NCBI RefSeq assembly: GCF_051262515.1
Contig: NZ_JBIMER010000005.1
Span: 1-64,000, forward strand
Direction of reading: 5' to 3'
Source: Arthrobacter_N sp051262515
GTDB taxonomy: Bacteria; Actinomycetota; Actinomycetes; Actinomycetales; Micrococcaceae
Length of the DNA: 64,000 bases
The notes below the pieces were generated by a model that did not search any database, was not told the origin of the DNA, and saw nothing but the letters and a program-made list of their open reading frames with translations. Position numbers and translations under genes: made by a program. Of the stretch, positions 34,537-43,420 are shown piece by piece; within the stretch, counting starts at the first letter, position 1; the number at the start of each line of letters is the position of its first letter.

Positions 34537-34554
34537 TCCTATGCGGGCGTGGTC
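34513..34554. repeat. Two-copy 21-bp tandem repeat
   Basis: Units at 34513-34533 and 34534-34554 differ at two bases. In the transporter remnant they encode SYAGVVG twice. The stop codon of the convergent SRPBCC gene lies in the second unit. Confidence 0.75.
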
Positions 34555-35030
34555 GGCGGTGCGCCCGTGATGGGCTCCGGCCCGCCTTCCGGGATCGGCG
34601 CGGGCGATCCGCCCTCGCGCGCTTCCGCGGCGGCCCGCAGTGCCTTCGCCAGCTCCTCGGTTTCCCCCTGCGCATCCTCCGTCGCGCGGCCCAGGAGACC
34701 CTCGAGCGGGCCCAGCAGCTCCCGGGTCAGGACCACCGTGCAACCAAACTGCGTCTCGGCCAGTTCGAACGCGTGAAGGTCGGTGTACATCCCCAGCGGG
34801 GCCCCCGATTCCCACCGCAGCAGCCGCCTGTTGGTCGCGGCGGAGATCCGCACGGTCACGTCACGCGCGTCATCACCGGTGAGCAGCCGGATGGTCTGGC
34901 CGTCGGCGACGTCGCCCTCGACGTCGACCACTCCCGGAACCCACTCGTCGTAACGGGCGCCGTCGACCAGCACTCCCCACACCGTATCCGCAGTGGCGTC
35001 GACGTCCTGCCGTGTTTCGTACGATTCCAT
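34539..35030 (-). CDS. SRPBCC family protein
   Basis: 163 residues with the START-like SRPBCC fold: TADTVWGVLVDGARYDEWVPGVVDVEGD at the N-terminus, then alternating strands and a C-terminal helix (EGLLGRATEDAQGETEELAKALR). Such proteins bind hydrophobic ligands or act as polyketide-cyclase-like proteins; no ligand can be assigned. The last 20 residues are Pro/Gly-rich and the stop lies in a tandem repeat next to a decayed transporter, so the C-terminus may be new. Divergent from a thioesterase gene. Confidence 0.7.
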   Translation of the reverse strand: MESYETRQDVDATADTVWGVLVDGARYDEWVPGVVDVEGDVADGQTIRLLTGDDARDVTVRISAATNRRLLRWESGAPLGMYTDLHAFELAETQFGCTVVLTRELLGPLEGLLGRATEDAQGETEELAKALRAAAEAREGGSPAPIPEGGPEPITGAPPTTPA

Positions 35031-35063
35031 GCCGGGAGCCTACCCGCCGCTACGATCGTCCGT

Positions 35064-35564
35064 ATGGAACCCGCTACCGCGATCGACGTGTCAACCGCCT
35101 CGAAGGAGCTCCGCAACAAGGTGGAGACCATGCACGGCCTGGACTTCCTGAAGGCGGTCGTCGCCGGTGAACTGCCGGAATCACCGCTGATCGAAGCCCT
35201 TGGCGTCCGGACGGCGGCCGCCTCCCCCGGCGAGGTCACCCTCCTGACCGAGCCGCTGCCGCAGCATTTCAACACCATCGGCACCGGCCACGGCGGCTTC
35301 CTCTCGACGCTGTTGGACACGGCACTCGGGCTCGCTGTCGATACGCTCACCCCGGCCGGCACCATCTGGACGACCACCGACCTGCACGTGCGCTTCCGGC
35401 GGCCGATGACGTCCCAATCCGGCACCATCACCGCCGTCGGACGCGTGGAGCACCACGGCCGGTCCACCGCCGTCTCCGCGGGCGAGGTGCGCGACGGCGA
35501 GGGCCGCATCCTCGCAACCGCCACGGCGTCGCTCTTCGCGCTGCGGAACCCCGGGGACCTCTAG
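35064..35564 (+). CDS. PaaI-family hotdog thioesterase
   Basis: 166 residues with a hotdog fold: HFNTIGTGHGGFLSTLLDTALGLAVDT near 75-101, then TTDLHVRFRRPM. It hydrolyses acyl-CoA or aryl-CoA esters. It is distinct from paaI at 14.9 kb, and no PaaR-like site precedes it. TACGAT ends seven bases before the ATG, so the transcript may be leaderless. Neighbours on both sides include pseudogenes; the gene itself looks intact. Confidence 0.78.
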   Translation: MEPATAIDVSTASKELRNKVETMHGLDFLKAVVAGELPESPLIEALGVRTAAASPGEVTLLTEPLPQHFNTIGTGHGGFLSTLLDTALGLAVDTLTPAGTIWTTTDLHVRFRRPMTSQSGTITAVGRVEHHGRSTAVSAGEVRDGEGRILATATASLFALRNPGDL

Positions 35565-36213
35565 GAGTAGAACTCGTTGGCCGGCGCGTTGCCGCGCACC
35601 CAGCGCCATCCGATCCACAGGGCCAGGGCGATCACCGGCACGCAGACGACCGTGTAGGGGCCCAGCGGGAAGACCTCGCCGGTCGCCGGGCGCCGCGGTG
35701 ACCACGGAGTTGATGACATCGCCGATCCAGGCCCAGCCCAGCTGGTCGAAGACGGTCGCGAACGGGCTTTCGCCCGCCTTGTACTGGTCCCAGAGCAGCA
35801 GCGTGGCCAGCAGGGTGACGGAGCCGACGTAGAAGACGACGATGCGCGCGGCACCTCGCGGGCCGGGTGTTCAATTTCGCCGGCCGTGATGCCGACAAGT
35901 TCGATCGCGTTGTAGGCGAAGATCACGTCCGCGACCTACGAGGCCCAGAACTCGAACTCGGCGAAGGCCTTGGCGCCGAAGAGCTCGCCCGCGTAGCTGA
36001 CGAAGGAGCCGGAGCTCTGCCGGTACATGATGAGCTCGCCCAACGCCGGCATCAGGAAGTAAGCGATCACACCGGCGCCGGCGTAGGAGTGGATCAGCGC
36101 GGGGAGCTGACCCGCGCCTCCGGCGTGGAGACATGGTGGTGCCGAGGGGCGGCCTCGGGCGCGAGTGCGCGTTGAGGGTTCTCCACGCGGCTCTCCTTTT
36201 TGGGTATCTTCAT
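35561..36213 (-). pseudogene. Degraded amino-acid permease gene
   Basis: Fragments of an AAT/GABA-type permease in at least three frames. An N-terminal piece encodes GVIAYFLMPALGELIMYRQSSGSFVSYAGELFG, split here only by its helix boundary; a middle piece encodes FAYNAIELVGITAGEIEHPAREVPRA; a C-terminal piece encodes a last helix and ends VRGNAPANEFYS. Several helices are missing and the frames do not join. The original start was probably the ATG at 36213. Confidence 0.75.
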
Positions 36214-36237
36214 CCATTTCGGGCGTAGCGTTTTCCC

Positions 36238-36675
36238 ATGGGACTCAACATCCAGATGACCGTCGATTGCCGCGATCCGCACGTCCAGGCCGACTGGTGG
36301 GCCGAGACGCTGGGGTGGAGCGTCGAACCGACCGAGGAGTCGTTCGTCCGCGACATGATCGCGCAGGGGCACGCAACCGATGCCGACACCCGCGAATACA
36401 ACGGGAAACTCGTGTGGCGTCTCGGCACGGCGATCTGCCCCACGGAGCAGCTTGGCCGGAAGCCGCGCCAGCGCATCCTCTTCCAGGAGGTCCCCGAACC
36501 GAAGACCGTCAAGAACCGCGTCCACTGGGACATGAACCTGGAAGGCGGGGACAGGGACGAGCTGCGGGCGGCGCTGGAGTCCCGCGGGGCGACGTTCCTC
36601 TACGAGGAGAGCCAGGGACCGTTCCACTGGTACACCATGCGGGATCCGGAGGGCAACGAGTTCTGCTTCGGCTAG
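36238..36675 (+). CDS. VOC family (glyoxalase/bleomycin-resistance-like) protein
   Basis: 145-residue protein with two betaalphabetabetabeta units of the vicinal oxygen chelate fold. It opens with IQMTVDCRDPHVQADWWAETLGW and ends WYTMRDPEGNEFCFG, the standard last metal-ligand segment. This cytoplasmic subgroup has no assigned substrate. Divergent from the permease remnant, and 27 bases before menB on the same strand, though probably separately transcribed. Confidence 0.78.
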   Translation: MGLNIQMTVDCRDPHVQADWWAETLGWSVEPTEESFVRDMIAQGHATDADTREYNGKLVWRLGTAICPTEQLGRKPRQRILFQEVPEPKTVKNRVHWDMNLEGGDRDELRAALESRGATFLYEESQGPFHWYTMRDPEGNEFCFG

Positions 36676-36702
36676 GCCGCCGCGGCTATCATCGGGAGGG
36701 TG

Positions 36703-37656
36703 ATGAGCGCAGACACCCTCCCCGAGCAGGTATCCGACATCTTCGATCCGACCCGTTGGCGGGTCGTCGAGGGCTTCGACTTCGAAGACATGACCTACCA
36801 CCGGCAGGTGGAGCGCGACGCCGACGGGCGCCACGTCCGCGACCTCCCCACCGTGCGCATCGCGTTCGACCGGCCGGAGATCCGCAACGCCTTCCGCCCG
36901 GGCACCGTGGACGAGCTCTACCGGGCCCTGGACCACGCCCGCATGACCCCCGACGTCGCGACCGTTCTGCTCACGGGCAACGGTCCCTCGCCCAAGGACG
37001 GCGGCCGCAGCTTCTGCTCCGGCGGCGACCAGCGCATCCGCGGACGCGACGGCTACCGCTACGCCGAGGGCGACACGGCCGAGACCATCGACCCGGCCCG
37101 CGCCGGACGCCTGCACATCCTCGAGGTTCAGCGGCTGATGCGCACCATGCCCAAGGTGGTTATCGCCGTCGTCAACGGGTGGGCCGCCGGGGGCGGGCAC
37201 TCCCTGCATGTGGTCTCCGACCTGACCATCGCCTCGCGCGAACACGGAAGGTTCAAGCAGACCGACGCCACCGTGGGATCGTTCGACGCCGGCTACGGGT
37301 CGGCCCTGTTGGCCCGCCAGGTGGGCCAGAAGAACGCCCGCTCCATTTTCTTTCTCGCCCGCGAGCACTCCGCCGAGGACATGGTCCGCATGGGGGCGGT
37401 CAACGAGGCGGTGGAGCACGAACGCCTCGAGGAAGTGGCCCTCGAATACGCCGCGGACATCGCCCGGCAGTCCCCGCAGGCAATCCGCATGCTCAAGTTC
37501 GCCTTCAACCTGGCCGACGACGGCCTGGCCGGCCAGCAGGTCTTCGCCGGCGAGGCCACCCGGCTTGCCTACATGACCGACGAGGCCGTCGAGGGGCGCG
37601 ACGCGTTCCTGCAGAAGCGCGATCCCGACTGGTCCAACCACCCCTACTACTTCTAG
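36703..37656 (+). CDS. menB: 1,4-dihydroxy-2-naphthoyl-CoA synthase MenB
   Basis: Crotonase-fold cyclase of the menaquinone pathway; it closes the second ring of o-succinylbenzoyl-CoA. 317 residues. Signatures include GRSFCSGGDQRIRGRDGY near 105-122, WAAGGGHSLHVVSDLTIAS near 162 and TVGSFDAGYGSALLARQVGQKNAR near 190, plus the C-terminal PDWSNHPYYF. The ATG is chosen over the GTG one codon earlier. menE begins six bases after its stop. Confidence 0.95.
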   Translation: MSADTLPEQVSDIFDPTRWRVVEGFDFEDMTYHRQVERDADGRHVRDLPTVRIAFDRPEIRNAFRPGTVDELYRALDHARMTPDVATVLLTGNGPSPKDGGRSFCSGGDQRIRGRDGYRYAEGDTAETIDPARAGRLHILEVQRLMRTMPKVVIAVVNGWAAGGGHSLHVVSDLTIASREHGRFKQTDATVGSFDAGYGSALLARQVGQKNARSIFFLAREHSAEDMVRMGAVNEAVEHERLEEVALEYAADIARQSPQAIRMLKFAFNLADDGLAGQQVFAGEATRLAYMTDEAVEGRDAFLQKRDPDWSNHPYYF

Positions 37657-37662
37657 GCCGGC

Positions 37663-38790
37663 ATGAACCTCGACCCCGCCCTGGCCGCGCTCTCGGCCTC
37701 GCTGAACGGCGACGGCCCCGGCGTCGAGCTGCTGGCCGACGCCGGCCCCGACGGCTACCGCGTGGAGACCGCGGCCGACGCGCCCCAGGAGACGGCCGCC
37801 GTCGTGCGGACGTCCGGTTCGACCGGGACACCCAAGCGCACCGTCCTGCCCGTGGACGCGTTGGCGGCGAGTTCCATGGCGACCGCGCTGGAGCTGGGCG
37901 TGGAGGGCCAGTGGCTGCTCGCCCTCCCGCTGAACTACGTGGCCGGCCTGTCCGTGCTCTCGCGGAGCCTCTACGCCGGAACGCGGCCGTGGGCCATGGC
38001 GGCCGGCGAATCGTTCACCGCGCGCGCGTTCGCCGACGCGGCGGGCGAGATGACCGACCGCGTCCGCCTCACCTCCCTGGTGCCCACGCAGCTGCGGCGG
38101 CTCCTCGCCGATCCCGAGCCGGGGACGCTCGCCGCGCTGCGCCGCTTCGACGCCATCCTGCTCGGCGGCGGACGCGCCCCCGACGCCCTGCGCGAGGAGG
38201 CGCGGCGGCAGGGACTGCGCGTGCGGCTGACCTACGGCATGAGCGAAACCTGCGGCGGGTGCGTGTACGACGGCGTGCCGCTGCCGGGCGTCCGGGCGCG
38301 CGAGGAGGACGGCCGGCTGTGGCTCGGCGGCGACGTCGTGGCCGGCGGCTATCTCGGCGACCCGGAGCTGACCGCGGCCCGTTTTCGCACGGACGACGAC
38401 GGCGTGCGCTGGTTCCGCACGGAGGACCTCGGCGATGTCGACGCCGCGGGGGTGAGGGTGCACGGGCGCGCGGACGACGTCGTCATCACCGGGGGAATCA
38501 AGGTTTCCGCCGGCGCCGTGCAGCGGGTCGTCGAGGCCGTTCCGGGTGTCCGGGACGCCCTCGTCGTCGGTGTGCCGGATGCCGAGTGGGGCGCCGCCGT
38601 CGCGGCCCTGGTCGTGGGGGACGCGGAGGACGAGGCCATCGCGGATGCGGTCCGCTCGGAGCTCGGCGCGGCCGCCGTGCCGCGGCGGATCCACCGAGCC
38701 GATGCCGTCCCGCTGCTGCCCAACGGCAAGCCGGACCGCCGTCGGGCCGTTGGGCTCCTGGGAGGAACGGGCGAGTCGGGAGGCGCCTGA
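37663..38790 (+). CDS. menE: o-succinylbenzoate-CoA ligase MenE
   Basis: Adenylate-forming ligase that makes o-succinylbenzoyl-CoA for MenB. At 375 residues it is short for the superfamily but normal for actinobacterial MenE. P-loop VVRTSGSTGTPKRTVLP near 45-61; TYGMSETCGGCVYDG near 187; hinge DLGDVDAAGVRVHGRADDVVITGGIKVS near 262; terminal Lys in LLPNGKPDR. It follows menB closely and precedes menA, a menaquinone operon. Confidence 0.93.
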   Translation: MNLDPALAALSASLNGDGPGVELLADAGPDGYRVETAADAPQETAAVVRTSGSTGTPKRTVLPVDALAASSMATALELGVEGQWLLALPLNYVAGLSVLSRSLYAGTRPWAMAAGESFTARAFADAAGEMTDRVRLTSLVPTQLRRLLADPEPGTLAALRRFDAILLGGGRAPDALREEARRQGLRVRLTYGMSETCGGCVYDGVPLPGVRAREEDGRLWLGGDVVAGGYLGDPELTAARFRTDDDGVRWFRTEDLGDVDAAGVRVHGRADDVVITGGIKVSAGAVQRVVEAVPGVRDALVVGVPDAEWGAAVAALVVGDAEDEAIADAVRSELGAAAVPRRIHRADAVPLLPNGKPDRRRAVGLLGGTGESGGA

Positions 38791-38856
38791 TTTCCCCGTG
38801 CGCCCGTGCGGGGGAAGAATAGGGGGCGACCCCATCCCCATCGAGAGGACGCCCCC

Positions 38857-39747
38857 GTGGCCACTGCCGCCCAATGGCTCGAAGGCGCACGACTGCGCAC
38901 GCTGCCCATGGCCGTTGCGCCCGTGGTCATCGGCACCGCGGCCGCCTTCGAGATCGACGGCCAGGTTCACTGGGGGCGCGCACTGCTGGCGGCCGCCGTC
39001 GCACTGTTGCTGCAGGTGGGCGTGAACTACGCGAACGACTACTCGGACGGGGTGCGCGGCACCGACGACGTGCGGGTGGGTCCGTTGCGGCTCACGGGCT
39101 CCGGAGCCGCGAAGCCGGCCCTGGTGAAGGCCGCCGCGTTCCTGTGCTTCGGCGCGGCCGTGGTCGCGGGCGGGATCCTGATCCTGGTATCCGGCGCCTG
39201 GCCGCTGATCCTGGTGGGCATCGCCGCCGTCGCCGCCGCCTGGGGCTACACCGGAGGCCGGCATCCGTACGGCTACCTGGGGCTCGGCGAGATCTTCGTT
39301 TTCCTGTTCTTCGGGCTGGTGGCCACGCTGGGAACCACGTTCACGCAAGTGCTCCAACTCTCCGCGCCCGCCTGGGTGGGCGCCTGCGCGACCGGCCTGA
39401 TCGCCACAGCGCTCCTGATGGCCAACAACGTGCGCGACATCCCCACGGACCGCGAGGTCGGCAAGATGACGCTCGCCGTGCGGCTGGGGGACGACGGCGC
39501 CCGGATCGGCTTTGTGCTCATGCTAACGCTGGCGCTGCTGTTGCCGCTGCTGCTGGTGGCCGACTACCCGTGGCTGATGCTGGTGCTGTTGGTGGCCCCG
39601 CTGTGCCTCATGCCCTCCTGGACGATGCTGCGGGGGCGCGACCGGAAGTCGCTCATCCCCGTGCTCAAGCAGACGGGCATGATCAACCTGGCGTACGCCG
39701 CGCTCTTCGCCGTGGCGCTGGCCATCACGGTGGTGCTGCGCCCGTAG
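38857..39747 (+). CDS. menA: 1,4-dihydroxy-2-naphthoate polyprenyltransferase MenA
   Basis: UbiA-type membrane prenyltransferase of 296 residues and about eight to nine helices; it attaches the isoprenoid tail to give demethylmenaquinone. The two Asp-rich motifs are NDYSDGVRGTD (60-70) and RDIPTDREVG (193-202). The GTG start has GAGAGGAC about eight bases upstream; an upstream in-frame start is less likely. It lies 66 bases after menE on the same strand. Confidence 0.92.
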   Translation: MATAAQWLEGARLRTLPMAVAPVVIGTAAAFEIDGQVHWGRALLAAAVALLLQVGVNYANDYSDGVRGTDDVRVGPLRLTGSGAAKPALVKAAAFLCFGAAVVAGGILILVSGAWPLILVGIAAVAAAWGYTGGRHPYGYLGLGEIFVFLFFGLVATLGTTFTQVLQLSAPAWVGACATGLIATALLMANNVRDIPTDREVGKMTLAVRLGDDGARIGFVLMLTLALLLPLLLVADYPWLMLVLLVAPLCLMPSWTMLRGRDRKSLIPVLKQTGMINLAYAALFAVALAITVVLRP

Positions 39748-39798
39748 CTCGGTCGGGCCATAGCCCGGACGTGGTCCGGTCGTGAGGACGGACCACGC

Positions 39799-40056
39799 CT
39801 ATTGCAGGCGGTCCTCCGCCGATTCGTCGTCCAACTCCACGGATCCCTTGCGGCGGCGCCGTCCGGACAGCAGGGAGCGAAGGTCCGCGGCGGCCTGCAC
39901 ACGGAGCTTGTTGAAGAAAAGATATGCCACGCAGAAGGCCACGACCATGGCGACGGCGGCCGCGAGCCACACGTTCTGGCCCAGGCCCCACGCGAGTGCG
40001 ACGAAGACGATGAAAAACAGGGCGAACCGCAGGGCGGTGTACTTGAGAAACTGCAC
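39799..40056 (-). CDS. DUF4229 domain membrane protein
   Basis: 85 residues: two hydrophobic helices (about 8-26 and 30-48), then a basic and acidic tail (SGRRRRKGSVELDDES). It matches the actinobacterial DUF4229 family that commonly lies next to menA and the cytochrome c maturation genes. Function unknown. Its gene is convergent with menA and divergent from the PLDc_N gene. Confidence 0.75.
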   Translation of the reverse strand: MQFLKYTALRFALFFIVFVALAWGLGQNVWLAAAVAMVVAFCVAYLFFNKLRVQAAADLRSLLSGRRRRKGSVELDDESAEDRLQ

Positions 40057-40110
40057 GAGCCAATTCTACGGTGGGCAACCGGTTCCCAGGTTCTTCACTA
40101 GACTGTGAAG

Positions 40111-40503
40111 ATGGTCAGGAACATCATCGTGGCGGCTCTCGTAGCACTCGCCATCACGATCTACGCGCTCATCCAGTGCATCCGCACGCCCGCCCACGAC
40201 GTGCGGAGCATCTCAAAACCCGCTTGGATCCTCTCCATCATCCTGCTGCCCCTGATTGGTGCCGGGCTGTGGTTTTGGCTGGGTCGACCGCGGTACGGCG
40301 ATCCCGGGGTTCCGGGACGGAATCCGGGGCGGCCCGCGCCCCGTCCGTCGAATCCCGACGACGACGCCGACTTCCTCCGGGACCTGGAACGCCAGCGCCG
40401 CATGCGGGCCCGCGACGAGGAGTTGCGCCGCAAGGAGACGGAAGCCAAGGATCACGAGGAGAGGGACAAGGACGCCCCGCAGGATCCCCCGGCCGAGAAG
40501 TAG
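40111..40503 (+). CDS. PLDc_N domain small membrane protein
   Basis: About 130 residues. Two helices (IVAALVALAITIYALIQCI and AWILSIILLPLIGAGLWFWLG) separated by a short loop with HDVRSISK form the phospholipase D N-terminal (PLDc_N) region; no catalytic HKD motif is present. The C-terminus is highly charged (RDLERQRRMRARDEELRRKE) and may be a coiled coil. TAGACT lies 7 bases before the ATG, suggesting a leaderless transcript. Function unknown; it is a common neighbour of ccs genes in actinobacteria. Confidence 0.72.
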   Translation: MVRNIIVAALVALAITIYALIQCIRTPAHDVRSISKPAWILSIILLPLIGAGLWFWLGRPRYGDPGVPGRNPGRPAPRPSNPDDDADFLRDLERQRRMRARDEELRRKETEAKDHEERDKDAPQDPPAEK

Positions 40504-40555
40504 CCCAACCCGTTTACCCTGGAACGCGCCGGGCCCGGGCACGCACCCGGACCTT

Positions 40556-40649
40556 CGTGAGCGGGTTTGACCCTCCCTGAGCAACTTTTGGACGCATCCG
40601 GCATCCTGACTAGGCCTTCTGCGGCCGGTCCCCCGCAAAGCCGCTCACG
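40556..40649. repeat. Small intergenic element with terminal inverted repeats, copy 1
   Basis: Ends CGTGAGCGGGTTTG (40556-40569) and GCAAAGCCGCTCACG (40635-40649) are inverted repeats of each other. A second element with the same ends lies at 46451-46525. Both sit between convergent genes and share CTGACTAGG/CTAGTCAGG and a GGCCGG-CCCGCAAAGCCG right side. Length 94. No coding capacity. Confidence 0.65.
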
Positions 40650-40702
40650 ACGGCCGCGGCGCCACAATGCACGACGGCGGCCGGTGCGGGCGGCCGTGCG
40701 GG

Positions 40703-41746
40703 CTAGACCCCGGCGTAGGAGTGCAGGCCGTTGAAGTAGATGTTCACGACGGTGAAGTTGAAGACCAGGCACAGGTAGCCGATGATGCTCAGCCAGGCCG
40801 AGCGTGAACCCGTCCAGCCCCGCGTGGCCCGGGCGTGCAGGTAGCCGGCGTAGACCACCCAGATCACGAAGCTCCAGACCTCCTTGGTGTCCCACCCCCA
40901 GTAGCGTCCCCAGGCCGCCTCCGCCCACACCGCGCCCGCCATCACGGTGAACGTCCACATCACGAACGCGACGGCGTTAATCCGGTACGCGAAGTTCTCC
41001 AGGGCCGCGGCGCTGGGCACCAGGCGGAGGAACGCTAGCTTGTCGGGCTTGCCCGCAGCCAGCCGGCTCTGGCGTTCGTGCTGCACCAGCTGCAGGACCC
41101 CCATCGCGAAAGTGATGGTGAACAGTGCCGAGGCGAAGACCGCGATGGAGACGTGGATGACCAGCCACGGGCTCTGCAGCGCCGGAACCAGGTGCGCAAC
41201 CGGCGTCGGGAAACCCATCGTCGCGGCACACAGCATCAGGACGACGAGTCCGATGACGAACGTCCCCATGAAGCGCAGGTCCTTGCGGATCAAGGTCAGC
41301 AGGAACACGACGGCGACCACCAGGGCGCCGGTGGAGAGGAACTCGTACATGTTGCCCCACGGCACGCGTGCGGCGGCGATTCCCCGGCTGACGACGGCGA
41401 AGGCGTGGATGGCCACGGCGATCCACGCGACCGACACCGCGATGCGAGCGGCGGAACGCTTGCGGGATCCGGCGGTGTATTCCATGGACTCGTGAACCAG
41501 CGGTTCGCCGTGTCCGCCGTGCGCGCCGGTGCCCGCGTCGCCGGACCGACCGCCGGAGGCGCCCGCGCCGGCGTGGGCCAGCTGCCTCACTTCGGTGGCC
41601 AGGGCCTCCGACTCGAGTTGGCGGATGGTGGCGCTGGACTTGGCGAGGTCCCACGTGAAGGCAATGAACGCGACGGCGTAGGCCATTGCGGCCAGCAGCA
41701 TGAAGAGGTCGCTGTAGGCGCCAAGGTCTGCGTTGATGGAGGGCAT
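40703..41746 (-). CDS. ccsB: Cytochrome c biogenesis protein CcsB (ResC-like)
   Basis: Haem-handling membrane protein of 347 residues with about eight helices, the ResC/CcsA partner of ResB in system II cytochrome c maturation. The tryptophan-rich WWD segment is WGRYWGWDTKEVW near the C-terminus, with flanking conserved His residues (HARA; VIHVSIAV). An insertion rich in Gly/Ala/His (about 58-85) lies in the first cytoplasmic or external loop. It follows resB by 12 bases on the same strand. Confidence 0.93.
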   Translation of the reverse strand: MPSINADLGAYSDLFMLLAAMAYAVAFIAFTWDLAKSSATIRQLESEALATEVRQLAHAGAGASGGRSGDAGTGAHGGHGEPLVHESMEYTAGSRKRSAARIAVSVAWIAVAIHAFAVVSRGIAAARVPWGNMYEFLSTGALVVAVVFLLTLIRKDLRFMGTFVIGLVVLMLCAATMGFPTPVAHLVPALQSPWLVIHVSIAVFASALFTITFAMGVLQLVQHERQSRLAAGKPDKLAFLRLVPSAAALENFAYRINAVAFVMWTFTVMAGAVWAEAAWGRYWGWDTKEVWSFVIWVVYAGYLHARATRGWTGSRSAWLSIIGYLCLVFNFTVVNIYFNGLHSYAGV

Positions 41747-41758
41747 GGTTTCGGTCTC

Positions 41759-43420
41759 CTAGACTTTCGCCCGGTCGTAACCGGACCATTCACGCTCGAG
41801 AATCTTCTGGATTTCCTTGGCTTCCACCGATACCCGCGGATCCTCGCCGCGGGCCAGGAGCCCGTATTCGATGATACGCCCGCCCCGCGGAGCGTCTGTG
41901 CCGGCGGCGACGCCGGAGTCGGCCGGGGTACCCGGGACCGACGGTCCGGCCGGGACCACTTTGACCCATAGCCGTCGGCGCGGGGTGAACAGCGAGACGC
42001 CGAGCCCCAGCAGCGCCAGCGCCGCGAAGGTGGCCACGGGCACCTTGCCGGGATCGTGGTGGATGTCCAGCGCAACGTAGCGCTTGAGTCCGTCGAAGGA
42101 GATGGATCCCCTTCCGTCGGGCAGCTGGAGCGTCTGGCCGGCGTTGAGCACCAGCCCGCCGGCATCCAGGTTGCGGCTGTTCAGTTCGGTGAGTTCGTCG
42201 GTGTCCAGAACGTAGACGTTCTGCGGGTCCCCACCGTCCAGCCCGAGGTCGCCGTAGTACGAGTTGAGCTGCAGCTGCGGGAGGGCCGGTGCGGGATCCA
42301 AGGAGATTCCGATGCCGTTGGACTCGCCCGCCGTGGGCAGGAACAACCCGACGAACCCCAGCTGCTCCGGGCGCGCGTCGGGCGCCTTGAGCACCACGAG
42401 GGACGTATAGACGCCGTCCTGCGGGACGCCGATGACCGGACCCCGGTAGGCGATGTCGCCGTTGCCGTCCTTGACGGTCATCACCGGCGCGTAGCCGTTG
42501 CCGACCAGATAGACGTCGGAACCTCCGATGCGCAGCGGGTGGTTGACCTTCAGTTCCTCCTGCGTGGGTTCGCCGCCGGGCTCCCGGGTGGTGACGCTGG
42601 CGGTGAAGTCGATCGGCTGGCCGTAGTGGGTTTTCGATTCGCGGTCGAATTCGACCTCGAACTTGTCCAACACCACGGAGAACGGACGGAGCGCGTCCTC
42701 GTTGAACGCCGTCCCGGGCGAGAACGCGTCGTAGGCGACCAGCGTGTTGACGAACGACTCGCCCTCCACCACCAGGCGCTGGCCGCTGTAGCCGAAGGCG
42801 CCACCGATCGCGACGGACGCGAGCAGGCCGATCAGAGACGTATGGAACACCAGATTGCCGATTTCGCGGACGTAGCCGCGCTCCGCACCGACGGAGGGAA
42901 CGTCCCCGTCGGGACGTTCCTGGACGCGGTACCCGCGCTTTTTCAGCAGCGCGGCGACGCTGGAGACGACGGCGGCGGACGACGGGCCGCCGTCGTCCTC
43001 CGGACCGAGCGCGACGGTGCCGTGCTCGGGTAGGCGGGACAGGCGCGCGGGCGTACGCGGCGGCGGCGTCTTGAGCGCCTGCCAGTGCTTCTTGGCGCGG
43101 GGGATGACGCAGCCGATCAGCGACGCGAAAAGCAGCAGGTAGATCGCGGAGAACCAGACGGACGAGTACACGTCGAACAGCTGGAACCGGTCCAGCCACT
43201 CCCCCAGGACTGGGTTGTTGGCCAGGTAGTCGGAGACCAGTGCCGGGTTCACCGGACGCTGCGGGAACAGCGAGCCGGGCACCGCGGCCACGGCGAGCAG
43301 CAGCAGCAGGAACAGGGCGGTCCGCATGCTGGTGAGCTGGGTCCACGCCCAACGGAGCATGCCGACGGGGCCGAGCGCCGGCATCGTGGCGTCTTTTTTG
43401 GGGGTCTTCGTCTCGGTCAT
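41759..43420 (-). CDS. resB: Cytochrome c biogenesis protein ResB
   Basis: ResB/Ccs1 family, 553 residues. Three N-terminal helices (MRTALFLLLLLAVAAVPGSLFP; YLLLFASLIGCVIP; LVFHTSLIGLLASVAIG), a large extracytoplasmic beta-rich domain and one C-terminal helix (VATFAALALLGLGVSL). With CcsB it exports haem and links it to apocytochrome c. The ATG giving MTETKTPKK overlaps the ccdA stop by one base. The same frame is open much further upstream inside ccdA, which is not used. Confidence 0.93.
   Translation of the reverse strand: MTETKTPKKDATMPALGPVGMLRWAWTQLTSMRTALFLLLLLAVAAVPGSLFPQRPVNPALVSDYLANNPVLGEWLDRFQLFDVYSSVWFSAIYLLLFASLIGCVIPRAKKHWQALKTPPPRTPARLSRLPEHGTVALGPEDDGGPSSAAVVSSVAALLKKRGYRVQERPDGDVPSVGAERGYVREIGNLVFHTSLIGLLASVAIGGAFGYSGQRLVVEGESFVNTLVAYDAFSPGTAFNEDALRPFSVVLDKFEVEFDRESKTHYGQPIDFTASVTTREPGGEPTQEELKVNHPLRIGGSDVYLVGNGYAPVMTVKDGNGDIAYRGPVIGVPQDGVYTSLVVLKAPDARPEQLGFVGLFLPTAGESNGIGISLDPAPALPQLQLNSYYGDLGLDGGDPQNVYVLDTDELTELNSRNLDAGGLVLNAGQTLQLPDGRGSISFDGLKRYVALDIHHDPGKVPVATFAALALLGLGVSLFTPRRRLWVKVVPAGPSVPGTPADSGVAAGTDAPRGGRIIEYGLLARGEDPRVSVEAKEIQKILEREWSGYDRAKV

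Noticed and set aside
36094..39357. A minus-strand open frame of about 1,090 codons opposite menB, menE and menA
   Set aside because: Composition is typical of the antisense of high-GC genes, and all three men genes on the other strand have clear motifs.
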